Of a stretch of DNA of 64,000 nucleotides, positions 41,619 to 49,703 are shown one piece after another. Position numbers and translations under genes: made by a program. The notes beneath the pieces were generated by a model that was not told where the DNA came from, ran no database searches, and saw only the letters and a list, made by a program, of their open reading frames with translations. How positions within the stretch are numbered: the stretch's first letter is position 1; each line of letters begins with the position of its first letter. The stretch comes from an uncultured Massilia sp. (GTDB lineage: Bacteria; Pseudomonadota; Gammaproteobacteria; Burkholderiales; Burkholderiaceae_D): the NCBI RefSeq assembly GCF_913773735.1, contig NZ_CAJYEB010000041.1:62001-126000 (forward strand), read 5' to 3'.

Positions 41619-43574
41619 ATGTCGCGCCCGATCCTGCCGTCCCTGACCATCCTCGCTTCCCTGGTCGCCGCCCTGCCCGGCGGCGCCCAGGCCCAGACAT
41701 CGCCGATGGCGCCCGACATCCCGTCCTCGAAGTTCGCCACCAACGTTCCCGACGCCGACTACGTCAAGCAGGAAGTCATGATCCCGATGCGCGACGGCGT
41801 CAAGCTGTACACCGTCATCGTGGTCCCGAAGGCCGTCATGGCCGGCAAGGCGCCGATCATGCTGACCCGTACCCCGTACAACGCCGCCGGCCGCGCCGGC
41901 CGCATGAAGAGCCCGCACATCGCCTCGATGCTGCCCGACGGCGACGACGCCTTCATCGAGAACGGCTACATCCGCGTGTTCCAGGACGTGCGCGGCAAGT
42001 ACGGCTCGGAGGGCGACTACGTGATGACGCGCCCGGTGCGCGGCCCGCTCAACGACACCCGGGTCGACCACAGTACCGACGCCTGGGACACCATCGACTG
42101 GCTGGTGAAGAACCTCCCGCAGTCGAACGGCAGGGTCGGCATGGTCGGCTCCTCGTACGAGGGCTTCACCGTGCTGATGGCGCTGGCCGAGCCGCACCCG
42201 GCGCTGAAGGCGGCCGTGCCGATGAGCCCGATGGTCGACGGCTGGCGCGGCGACGACTGGTTCCACAACGGCGCCTTCCGCAATCCCAACCTGTCCTACA
42301 TCGCCGGCCAGAACGCGGCGCGCGGCAAGGGCGAGCAGATCGTCACCGGCACCTACGACGACTACGACGCCTTCCTGCGCGCCGGCTCGACCGGCGACTT
42401 CGCGCACGTCTACGGCGTCGACCAGCTGAACTTCACCAAAAAGCTGTTCGAGCACCCGGCCTACGACAGCTTCTGGCAGGAACAGGCGCTGGACCGCATC
42501 CTGGCCAAGAAGCCGCTGAAGGTGCCGACCATGACCGTGGTGGGCCGCTGGGACCAGGAAGACATCTACGGCGCCTACGCGACCTATGCCGCCGTCGAGC
42601 CGCAGGACAAGGACAACAAGATGAATTCGCTGGTGGTGGGTCCGTGGCGCCACAGCGGCGTGAACTACGAGGGTTCGACGCTGGGTGCGCTGAAGTTCAC
42701 CGGCGACACCGCCCAGCAGTTCCGGCGCGACGTCATGCTGCCCTTCTTCAACCAGTACCTGAAGGACGGCGCCCCGGCCTTCGACACGCCGCCGGTATGG
42801 TCCTACCAGACCGGCGTCAACCGCTGGCGCCGCCTCGACCGGTGGCCGCTGGCGCCGGCCGCGAAGCCGCTGTACCTGAAGCCGGGCTTCGGGCTGGCGT
42901 TCGAGAAGACCGAGGGCAAGGTCGACAAGAACGCGGCGTTCGACGAATACGTGTCCGACCCGGCCAAGCCGGTGCCGTTCGTGCCGCGTCCGGTGCGCAT
43001 GGGCGACGGCAACGTCTGGAAGCCGTGGCTGGTGACCGACCAGCGCTCCTACTCGGACCGCACCGACGTCGTCACCTACGTGAGCAGCCCCCTGAAGGCG
43101 CCGCTGCAGCTGGCCGGCCAGCCGATGGTCAACCTGTTCGCCTCGACCTCGGGCACGGACAGCGACTGGGTGGTCAAGCTGATCGACGTGTACCCGGACG
43201 AGGTCGCGGCCCAGCCGGAACTGGGCGGCTACCAGCTGCCGATCGCGATGGACATCTTCCGCGGCCGCTACCGCCAGGCGCTGGACAAGCCGCTGGCGAT
43301 CCCGCCGAACAAGGCCGAGCGCTACCGCTTCGCGCTGCCGAACGTCGACCACGTGTTCCTGCCGGGCCACCGCATCATGGTGCAGGTGCAGTCGAGCTGG
43401 TTCCCGCTGTACGACCGCAATCCGCAGACGTACGTAGAGAACATCTTCCACGCCAAGCCGGGCGACTACCGCAAGGCGACCCAGCGCATCTACCATGCGC
43501 CGGGGCTGGAGAGCGCGATCGAGTTGCCGGTGGTAGAGGGGGCAGAGCCCGGTGTCGGGGTCAAGGGGCTCTGA
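41619..43574 (+). CDS. secreted CocE/NonD family hydrolase (alpha-amino-acid ester hydrolase-like)
   Basis: 651 residues with a signal peptide (to about 26, GGAQA-QT). The alpha/beta-hydrolase domain has the nucleophile in GSSYEG (about 178), the Asp in VGRWDQED and the His in GPWRHSG. A C-terminal jelly-roll domain (PepX_C) starts around residue 430. Relatives cleave beta-lactam side chains, acyl esters or X-Pro peptides; the substrate here is unknown. The last residues GAEPGVGVKGL and the TGA stop come from a family 1 repeat. Confidence 0.88.
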   Translation: MSRPILPSLTILASLVAALPGGAQAQTSPMAPDIPSSKFATNVPDADYVKQEVMIPMRDGVKLYTVIVVPKAVMAGKAPIMLTRTPYNAAGRAGRMKSPHIASMLPDGDDAFIENGYIRVFQDVRGKYGSEGDYVMTRPVRGPLNDTRVDHSTDAWDTIDWLVKNLPQSNGRVGMVGSSYEGFTVLMALAEPHPALKAAVPMSPMVDGWRGDDWFHNGAFRNPNLSYIAGQNAARGKGEQIVTGTYDDYDAFLRAGSTGDFAHVYGVDQLNFTKKLFEHPAYDSFWQEQALDRILAKKPLKVPTMTVVGRWDQEDIYGAYATYAAVEPQDKDNKMNSLVVGPWRHSGVNYEGSTLGALKFTGDTAQQFRRDVMLPFFNQYLKDGAPAFDTPPVWSYQTGVNRWRRLDRWPLAPAAKPLYLKPGFGLAFEKTEGKVDKNAAFDEYVSDPAKPVPFVPRPVRMGDGNVWKPWLVTDQRSYSDRTDVVTYVSSPLKAPLQLAGQPMVNLFASTSGTDSDWVVKLIDVYPDEVAAQPELGGYQLPIAMDIFRGRYRQALDKPLAIPPNKAERYRFALPNVDHVFLPGHRIMVQVQSSWFPLYDRNPQTYVENIFHAKPGDYRKATQRIYHAPGLESAIELPVVEGAEPGVGVKGL

Positions 43575-43578
43575 CCCC
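43538..43578. repeat. family 1 hairpin overlapping the hydrolase 3' end
   Basis: GGGGGCAGAGCCC...GGGGCTCTGACCCC, about 41 bp. The TGA at 43572-43574 inside it ends the CocE/NonD gene. The next gene (leftward) ends 45 bp beyond. Confidence 0.85.
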
Positions 43579-43622
43579 GGTGTTCAGCCGCGACGCCGCG
43601 CCCGAGCGGTGTGGCTCGCGGA

Positions 43623-43886
43623 TCAGCGCCGCACGTGCAGCTGGATGACCTTGCGCCCCTTGCCGTCCTGCGGCGGCATCGCCGGCGCGCAGGTGCCGCA
43701 AGTGTCGCAGCCGCTGCCGCAGCCGGCATCCGCGCCGCCCAGCCAGGCGGCGACGCGGCCCTTGCCGCTGCCGCGCGAGACCACGTGGACGAGGCGCTGG
43801 CGCCACGTCCGGGGCAGGTACTTGCGTCCCGCCGCCAGCAGCGCGGCGGCGACGACGACGACGACGATCAGGTATTGCGCCAGCAT
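43623..43886 (-). CDS. small FeoB-associated membrane protein with Cys cluster
   Basis: 87 residues: one N-terminal membrane helix (MLAQYLIVVVVVAAALLAAG), a basic middle, and a cluster GCGSGCDTCGTC with four Cys, then a short basic tail. It follows feoB directly (1 bp). FeoB-associated Cys-rich proteins are known in other phyla; the Burkholderiales form I recall is DUF6587. It could bind Fe2+ or a metal cluster next to the transporter. Topology would place the Cys cluster in the cytosol if the N-terminus is outside. Confidence 0.8.
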   Translation of the reverse strand: MLAQYLIVVVVVAAALLAAGRKYLPRTWRQRLVHVVSRGSGKGRVAAWLGGADAGCGSGCDTCGTCAPAMPPQDGKGRKVIQLHVRR

Positions 43887-43887
43887 C

Positions 43888-45777
43888 TCAGCCTCCCAGG
43901 GAAAGCGCCACGCGGTAGGTGATGAAGGAAGCCGCGTAGGCCAGTGCGAACATGTAGCCGGCCATCAGCAGCGCGTAGCGGGTGCGGCCGGTCTCGCGGC
44001 GCACCACCGACAGCGTCGACAGGCACTGCGGCGCGAACACGTACCAGGCCAGCAGCGACAGCGCGGTGGCCAGGCTCCACGACGAGGCGATGATCGGGGT
44101 CAGCGCGGTGGCGACGTCGTCGCCGGCGGACGACAGCGCGTACACGGTGCCCAGCGCGCCGACGGCCACTTCGCGCGCCGCCATGCCCGGCACCAGCGCG
44201 ATGCAGATCTGCCAGCCGAAGCCGATCGGCGCGAAGATGACTTCCAGCGCGCGGCCCAGCATGCCGGCCACGCTGTAGTAGATCGGCGGGTGCGTCGCGC
44301 CTTCCGGGGCGCCCGGGAAGCTCGACAGGAACCAGACCAGGATCATCAGGGTCAGGATGGTGGTGCCGACGCGCGTCAGGAAGATGCGCGCGCGTTCCCA
44401 CAGGCCCAGCGCCAGGTTGTGCAGGTGCGGCCAGTGGTAGGCCGGCAGTTCCAGCATCAGCGGCTGCTGGCCCTTGGCGCCCATGCTGCGCTTGAAGAAC
44501 CAGGCCACCGCCATGGCGCTGACGATGCCGGCCACGTACAGCAGGAACAGCACCAGGCCCTGCAGGTTGACGCCCCAGCCGACCTCGCGGTCCGGGATGA
44601 AGGCGGCGATCACCAGCGCGTACACCGGCAGGCGCGCCGAGCACGTCATCAGCGGCGCGATCATGATCGTGACCAGGCGGTCGCGCGGGTTCTGGATCGT
44701 GCGCGCCGCCATCACGCCGGGGATCGCGCAGGCGAACGAGGACAGCAGCGGGATGAACGCGCGCCCGGACAGGCCCACGCCGCCCATCATGCGGTCGAGC
44801 AGGAAGGCCGCGCGCGGCAGGTAGCCGCAGTCTTCCAGGATCAGGATGAAGAAGAACAGGATCAGGATCTGCGGCAGGAACACCAGCACGCTGCCGACGC
44901 CGCCGAAGATGCCGTCCACGATCAGGCTGTGCAACGGTCCCTCGTCCATGCCGGCGCTGACCCAGACGCCGAGCGCGCCGACGCCGTCCTTGATGGCGTC
45001 CATGATCGGCGCGGCCCAGCTGAACACGGCCTGGAAGATCAGGAACATCAGCGCGGCCAGGATGACCGGGCCGGCGACCGGGTGCAGCACGACCTGGTCG
45101 ATCTGCTCGCTCAGGTTGCCGGTGTCCTTGTCGAAGCTGACGGTGGCGTCGATGATGCGGCGCACCTCGCGCTGGGTTTCCTCGACCGGGACGGCGTCGA
45201 TGGCGGCCAGCCCCAGCGGCCGCGCGCCGCTGGCGAGCGGCAGCGCCTCGAGGGCGGCCAGCAGGCCCTTCTCGCCGCCGGCCTGGACCGCGACGGTCTC
45301 GACCACGGGCATGCCCAGTTCCTGCGCCAGGCGCGCGGTGTCGATCTCGATGCCGCGCTTTTTGGCGACGTCGACCATGTTCAGCGCCAGCACCATCGGC
45401 AGGCCGAGGCGCTTGATCTCGAGGACCAGGCGCAGGTTCAGGCGCAGGTTGGTGGCGTTGACGACGCACACCACGGCATCCGGCGGCTGTTCGCCGGCGC
45501 GCAGGCCAGCCACCACGTCGCGCGTGATCGCTTCGTCGGGGGTGTGCGCGGTCAGGCTGTAGGCGCCCGGCAGGTCGAGCACGCGCAGGGCGCGCCCGCC
45601 CGGGAGGGTGAAGCTGCCTTCCTTGCGTTCGATGGTGACGCCGGCGTAGTTCGCGACCTTCTGGCGCGCGCCGGTAAGACGGTTGAACAGCGCGGTCTTG
45701 CCGCAGTTCGGATTCCCCAGCAGGGCGATGAGCGGGGTCTTCGCGGCCGCCTGGACCTGCTGTTCTACTGCTCCCAT
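43888..45777 (-). CDS. feoB: ferrous iron transporter FeoB
   Basis: 629 residues. The N-terminal G domain has G1 GNPNCGKT (about 21-28), G3 DLPGAYSL and G4 NMVD; then two gate domains and about eight membrane helices (GRAFIPLLSSFACAIPGVM is the conserved first gate). It imports Fe2+ under low oxygen. It is shorter than E. coli FeoB (773), with a reduced C-terminus; the separate Cys-rich protein downstream may stand in for it. Co-transcribed with feoA. Confidence 0.95.
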   Translation of the reverse strand: MGAVEQQVQAAAKTPLIALLGNPNCGKTALFNRLTGARQKVANYAGVTIERKEGSFTLPGGRALRVLDLPGAYSLTAHTPDEAITRDVVAGLRAGEQPPDAVVCVVNATNLRLNLRLVLEIKRLGLPMVLALNMVDVAKKRGIEIDTARLAQELGMPVVETVAVQAGGEKGLLAALEALPLASGARPLGLAAIDAVPVEETQREVRRIIDATVSFDKDTGNLSEQIDQVVLHPVAGPVILAALMFLIFQAVFSWAAPIMDAIKDGVGALGVWVSAGMDEGPLHSLIVDGIFGGVGSVLVFLPQILILFFFILILEDCGYLPRAAFLLDRMMGGVGLSGRAFIPLLSSFACAIPGVMAARTIQNPRDRLVTIMIAPLMTCSARLPVYALVIAAFIPDREVGWGVNLQGLVLFLLYVAGIVSAMAVAWFFKRSMGAKGQQPLMLELPAYHWPHLHNLALGLWERARIFLTRVGTTILTLMILVWFLSSFPGAPEGATHPPIYYSVAGMLGRALEVIFAPIGFGWQICIALVPGMAAREVAVGALGTVYALSSAGDDVATALTPIIASSWSLATALSLLAWYVFAPQCLSTLSVVRRETGRTRYALLMAGYMFALAYAASFITYRVALSLGG

Positions 45778-45790
45778 TGCATGTTTCCGT

Positions 45791-46060
45791 TCATTCCGGC
45801 TGGATCGAGATCAGCGCGGCTTCGAAGCGGCGCAGGGCGAAGGTCGACTGGCCGACCTTGACGGCGATCGGCCCGCCCGTCAGGCCACGCTTGAGCATGC
45901 GGATGCGCTCCCCCGGGACGAAGCCGAGCTCCATCAGGCGGCGCGACACGTCGATGCCGCCGTCGCGCTCCGCCGTGGCGTTGGGCTGGAGCGTGATCAC
46001 GGTGCCGGTCTGGCCGGCCTTGAGCGCGTCGAGCGTGGTGAGGGTGGGTGCAAGAGTCAT
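45791..46060 (-). CDS. feoA: ferrous iron transport protein FeoA
   Basis: 89 residues, an SH3-like domain (GQTGTVITLQPN, LMELGFVPGERIRMLKRG). FeoA is needed for FeoB activity and probably binds it in the cytosol. GGAAG precedes the ATG. 13 bp separate it from feoB. The upstream region shared with bfd contains Fur-box-like sequences. Confidence 0.93.
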   Translation of the reverse strand: MTLAPTLTTLDALKAGQTGTVITLQPNATAERDGGIDVSRRLMELGFVPGERIRMLKRGLTGGPIAVKVGQSTFALRRFEAALISIQPE

Positions 46061-46122
46061 GGTGTCGCTTCCGTAAAGAGGTGTAGCGCTGCGGTCACAG
46101 ATGTGTGCATCATAAACCTAAA

Positions 46123-46137
46123 TGCGAATTATTTCTA
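46123..46137. promoter_or_regulatory. weak Fur-box-like sequence upstream of feoA
   Basis: TGCGAATTATTTCTA fits the 7-1-7 Fur consensus TGATAATnATTATCA at 9 of 14 positions. It is 63 bp upstream of the feoA ATG. Weak on its own; it gains some support from the better site 118 bp further on. Confidence 0.3.
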
Positions 46138-46240
46138 TTTGCGGTTTGTCTACTTCCCGTAAAGCACGTCAAATATCCTGCGCACGGCTGACGAAAACGC
46201 TTGCGTTAGCGCCACGACTTCTGGAGAATACGAAGATGAA

Positions 46241-46255
46241 TGAGAATGATTCGCA
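46241..46255. promoter_or_regulatory. Fur box upstream of bfd
   Basis: TGAGAATGATTCGCA matches the 7-1-7 consensus TGATAATnATTATCA at 11 of 14 positions and sits in AT-rich sequence. It lies 56 bp before the bfd start, a place fit for repression by Fe-Fur. bfd in E. coli is Fur-repressed. Confidence 0.6.
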
Positions 46256-46310
46256 TTATAGGCAAAGCAACATTGCCTGGTGCGCATCCCACACTATCCG
46301 GAATCGCCCC

Positions 46311-46529
46311 ATGATCGTCTGCGTTTGCAACAACATCTCCGACCGCGAAATCCGCCAGGCGGTCGACCTCGGCCTCACCTCGATGGCCGACCTCCACAAA
46401 CAACTCGGTGTCGGCACCTGCTGCGGCAAATGCGTCAGCTATGCGCGCGAAGTCATGCACGAACACCTGGACGGCAGGACCGCCGTCACCGAACTGCGCC
46501 GCACCCCGGCCGCCGGCGTGACGGCCTGA
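46311..46529 (+). CDS. bfd: bacterioferritin-associated ferredoxin Bfd
   Basis: 72 residues, one BFD-like [2Fe-2S] domain. The four ligands are in MIVCVCNN (CxC) and GVGTCCGKC (CxxC, with an extra Cys). Bfd reduces the ferric core of bacterioferritin to release Fe2+; the bacterioferritin gene is 0.9 kb downstream on the same strand. The family start is at MIVCVC; the open frame upstream crosses the Fur-box region. The C-terminal 15 residues are variable. Confidence 0.93.
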   Translation: MIVCVCNNISDREIRQAVDLGLTSMADLHKQLGVGTCCGKCVSYAREVMHEHLDGRTAVTELRRTPAAGVTA

Positions 46530-46653
46530 TCCGCAAGCGGGCGGCCGTCCGGCCGCGCGCCCGCCGATTGCTGCGCACAATCCTCGCATGCGCCCGTCCG
46601 TATCGGTCCGGGTCTTGGTAGTATGTGGATTCCGACGCATCCAGGTCAGTCCC

Positions 46654-47331
46654 ATGCCCGTGATCCCGTTCCGCTCGCCGCGAGCGCCCTTCAAGGTCGA
46701 ACCGCCCCCCACCCCGTCGCGGCGCGCCGTCGCCGTCGAGCGGCTGCGCCGGATGCACGTCTGGATCGGCCTGTGGGGCGCCGTGCTGGGCCTGCTGCTC
46801 GGCGGCACCGCCATCCTCCTCAACCACCAGGCTTCCCTGCAGCCCGCCAGCGCCGTCCCCGCGGTCGTCCAGGTCGCGCTGCCCCAGCCGGCGCCGGCCA
46901 CCCCGCGCGCCCTGGCCGACTGGCTCGGCGCCACGCTCGGGCTCGGGCAGGCGCCCGCGCGGGTGACGGCCGAGGCCGCGCGGCCGGTCGCCTGGGACGG
47001 GCGCACGCTGGCGCAGCCGGCGCGCTGGCGCGCCACCTTCGCGGCGCCGTCCGGCGCCATCCAGGCCGAATACTGGGTCGGCAACCAGTACGTCACCGTG
47101 CGGCGCGGCGGCAACGACCTGTTCGCCGCCCTGTCCAACCTGCACAAGGCCACCGGCATGGATGCCGCCTGGGTGCTGCTGGTCGACATGCTGGCCGGCT
47201 CGATCATGTTGCTGTCCCTGTCCGGCATGGCGTTGTGGGCGCTCACCAGCCGCCTGCGCACGGTCGGCATCGCGATCGGCGCGGCGTCGGTGCTGGTGGC
47301 GCTGGGCGCGCTGGCGCTGGCCGCGCTGTAG
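46654..47331 (+). CDS. PepSY-associated membrane protein
   Basis: 225 residues. A Pro-rich cytosolic start, a TM helix after RMHVWIGLWGAVLGLLLGGT (about 30-52), a periplasmic part with a PepSY-like fold (about 60-160), then two TM helices at the C-terminus. RLRRMHVWIGLW and LHKATGMDAAWVLLVD are typical of PepSY_TM proteins, often found beside TonB-dependent iron or siderophore genes and thought to be ferric reductases or assembly factors. Its position between bfd and bfr fits an iron role. Confidence 0.75.
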   Translation: MPVIPFRSPRAPFKVEPPPTPSRRAVAVERLRRMHVWIGLWGAVLGLLLGGTAILLNHQASLQPASAVPAVVQVALPQPAPATPRALADWLGATLGLGQAPARVTAEAARPVAWDGRTLAQPARWRATFAAPSGAIQAEYWVGNQYVTVRRGGNDLFAALSNLHKATGMDAAWVLLVDMLAGSIMLLSLSGMALWALTSRLRTVGIAIGAASVLVALGALALAAL

Positions 47332-47442
47332 CGCAGCCCGGGCGGGACCGTAAAGGATGGCGACGCCGGCCGCCGGGATATCCGGCGGGACCATCGTTTG
47401 CTATGATGCCGAGGTTAATCAACACAGAGATAAAGGCATTCC

Positions 47443-47913
47443 ATGAAGGGCGATCCGAACATCATCCGTCTGCTGAACGCACAGCTGACCAACGAACTCA
47501 CCGCGATCAACCAGTATTTCCTGCATGCGCGCATGTACAAGCACTGGGGCTTCGAGCGCCTGGGCAAGAAGGAATACGAGGAATCGATCGGCGAGATGAA
47601 GCATGCCGACAAGCTGATCGACCGCATCCTGATGCTGGACGGCCTGCCGAACCTGCAGGCGCTGCACAAGCTGCTGATCGGCGAATCGGCGCAGGAAATG
47701 CTGGAATGCGACCTGAAGCTGGAGCGTGCGGCGCAGGCCACCGTCAAGGAAGGCATCGCCGCCGCCGAAGTCGCGCACGACTACGTGTCGCGCGACCTGT
47801 TCCTGATGATCCTGGAAGACACCGAGGAACACATCGAGTGGCTGGAGACGCAGCTGGACCTGATCGTCAAGGTCGGCATCCAGAACTACCTGCAAAGCCA
47901 GATCGGCGAATAA
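47443..47913 (+). CDS. bfr: bacterioferritin
   Basis: 156 residues. The di-iron ligands are in LTNELTAINQYF (Glu18), GEMKHADKL (Glu51 and His54) and EDTEEHIEWL (Glu127, His130); Met52 in the same stretch is the haem ligand. The 24-subunit cage oxidises and stores iron and is unloaded by Bfd. It is preceded by AT-rich sequence but no clear Fur box. Confidence 0.96.
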   Translation: MKGDPNIIRLLNAQLTNELTAINQYFLHARMYKHWGFERLGKKEYEESIGEMKHADKLIDRILMLDGLPNLQALHKLLIGESAQEMLECDLKLERAAQATVKEGIAAAEVAHDYVSRDLFLMILEDTEEHIEWLETQLDLIVKVGIQNYLQSQIGE

Positions 47914-47938
47914 GCACCTGCCGCGCCAGGCCGCTTTC

Positions 47939-47962
47939 GTAGGGTGCGCACCCCGTGCGCAC
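47939..47962. repeat. family 2-like half element after bfr
   Basis: CGTAGGGTGCGCACCCCGTG followed by CGCACC repeats the GTAGGGTG opening of family 2 with a different stem (GGTGCGCAC/GTGCGCACC). No far end was found before the PfkB gene stop. Confidence 0.5.
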
Positions 47963-47997
47963 CAGGCGCGCACCAGGCACGCGTGTCGTGCCTGGCA

Positions 47998-48924
47998 TCA
48001 ACGCCAGCGCGCCACCCACTTGTCGTAGAAGTTCATGTCGCGCGGCACCGCGCCCGGTACCGCGCAGATCGCCCCGGCGAACTCGTTCGCCCGCGCCAGC
48101 GTCAGCTCGAGCGGCCAGCCGCGCTCCCGTCCCAGCATGACGATCGCCGAGAAGGCGTCGCCCGCGCCCGCCGTGTCGATCACGAACGGCGGCGCCGGAT
48201 TGTCGCGGTTGGCCACCAGGCTGCCGTCGGCACCGAAGTACACCGAGCCGCGGTGCCCCAGCGTGACGATCAGCGCGTCCAGCGCAAACCGGTCCACCAG
48301 CGCGCGGCAGGCCGCGTGCACTTCCTCGGCCGCGAGCGGCGGGGCGTCCGGTCCGATCTGGAAATACCACTGGAACAGCGCCTGCAGTTCCGCCTCGTTG
48401 ACCTTGGCGACATCGGCCGCCGTCAGCGCGCGCGTGACCAGCGGCTCGTCCGCCTGGCCGGGACGCAGGTTCAGGTCGAGGAAGCGCTGCGCCGACGTGG
48501 CGCCGAGCACGGCGGCCAGCGCCAGGCGCGAGCATTCCTCGCGCTGGGCCAGCGTGCCGAAGTACACGACGGGCGCGTCGGCGACGTGCGCCGCGGCCAC
48601 GCTGGCGGCGGCCCGCTCGGGATCGATGAAGTCGTAGGCCTGGCGCGGCAGCAGCGTGAAGCGCTGGCCGGCCTGGGTGCGCTCGACCAGCATGCGCCCG
48701 GTTTCCTCCAGGGCGTCGACCTGCACGCCGATCTCCGGCATCACGAAGCGCTCGAATTCGGCGCGCACGGCCAGGCCGTTGCGGTCGTCGCCGATGCGCG
48801 TGATCACGAGGGGCGGCGCCAGGAAGGCGGCCAGGTGGCGCGCCACGTTGAACGGGGCGCCGCCGACGACCTGCTCGGCCGGGAATTCCTCGACCAGCGC
48901 CTCGCCGAAGACGATGCTGCTCAT
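47998..48924 (-). CDS. PfkB family carbohydrate kinase
   Basis: 308 residues, ribokinase-like fold. The N-terminal motif is VVGGAPFNVARHLAAF and the anion-hole/catalytic motif is DTAGAGDAFSAIVM (Asp about 250). The substrate could be fructose or another ketose; sequence alone does not say. It shares its strand with the GST gene 16 bp upstream, though their roles seem unrelated. Confidence 0.85.
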   Translation of the reverse strand: MSSIVFGEALVEEFPAEQVVGGAPFNVARHLAAFLAPPLVITRIGDDRNGLAVRAEFERFVMPEIGVQVDALEETGRMLVERTQAGQRFTLLPRQAYDFIDPERAAASVAAAHVADAPVVYFGTLAQREECSRLALAAVLGATSAQRFLDLNLRPGQADEPLVTRALTAADVAKVNEAELQALFQWYFQIGPDAPPLAAEEVHAACRALVDRFALDALIVTLGHRGSVYFGADGSLVANRDNPAPPFVIDTAGAGDAFSAIVMLGRERGWPLELTLARANEFAGAICAVPGAVPRDMNFYDKWVARWR

Positions 48925-48940
48925 GGTGCGCTCGCTCCGC

Positions 48941-49555
48941 TCACGCGACGGTGGGCACCGTGTCCTTGAAGGACTGGCGTTCGGACAGCTTGTCGAACAG
49001 GCGCGCCAGGTTCGGATAGTCGCCGCGCCAGTCGATGTCGGGGAAGCGGAACGCCAGCCAGCCCAGCACGCAGCCGACCGCGACGTCGGCCAGCGTGTAG
49101 TGGATGCCCATGCAGAACGGCTGCTCGCCCAGGTTCTCGGCCATGACCTTCAGGCCCGCGTGCACCTTGCTCATCTGGCGCTCGCTCCATGCCTGGCTGC
49201 GTTCGCCGTCCTTGCGCCAGGTGCGCTCCAGATAGGCCAGCACCGCCGCGTCGCCGACGCCGTCGGCCAGCGCTTCCCAGACCTTGACGTTGGCGCGGTC
49301 GCGGCTGTTGGCCGGCAGCAGCTTGCACACCGGCGTGAGCGTGTCGAGGTATTCGGCGATCACGCGCGAGTCGTACATCGCGCTGCCGTCCTCCATCACG
49401 AGGCAGGGCACCTTGCCGAGCGGATTGGACGCGGCAATCCGCGTTTCCGCCGCCCAGACGTTTTCCAGCTCGAACACATAGTCGAGCTTCTTTTCTGCCA
49501 GGACGACGCGCGCCTTGCGCACATAAGGGCTGGTGACGGAACCGATGAGTTTCAT
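48941..49555 (-). CDS. glutathione S-transferase
   Basis: 204 residues. The N-terminal domain MKLIGSVTSPYVRKARVVLA with NPLGKVPCLVMEDGSAMYDS is close to E. coli YibF and stringent starvation protein relatives. The catalytic residue is probably Ser in TSPYVRK. C-terminal helices complete the fold, with TLADVAVGCVLGWL. It probably works in the cytosol in detoxification; no substrate can be named. It is divergent from purB. Confidence 0.87.
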   Translation of the reverse strand: MKLIGSVTSPYVRKARVVLAEKKLDYVFELENVWAAETRIAASNPLGKVPCLVMEDGSAMYDSRVIAEYLDTLTPVCKLLPANSRDRANVKVWEALADGVGDAAVLAYLERTWRKDGERSQAWSERQMSKVHAGLKVMAENLGEQPFCMGIHYTLADVAVGCVLGWLAFRFPDIDWRGDYPNLARLFDKLSERQSFKDTVPTVA

Positions 49556-49703
49556 ACATGCTCAGTTTAGGGGGACGACGGACAGTATAACATCGGGGCA
49601 TGGGCGCCAGAGACCGGGCGGCGGCCCTGCAACGCCTTCGCCGAAGGGACTTGACAAGGCGGCCGGTGGTAGAATCCAGGCTTTTGCACACACCGCTCCC
49701 GCC

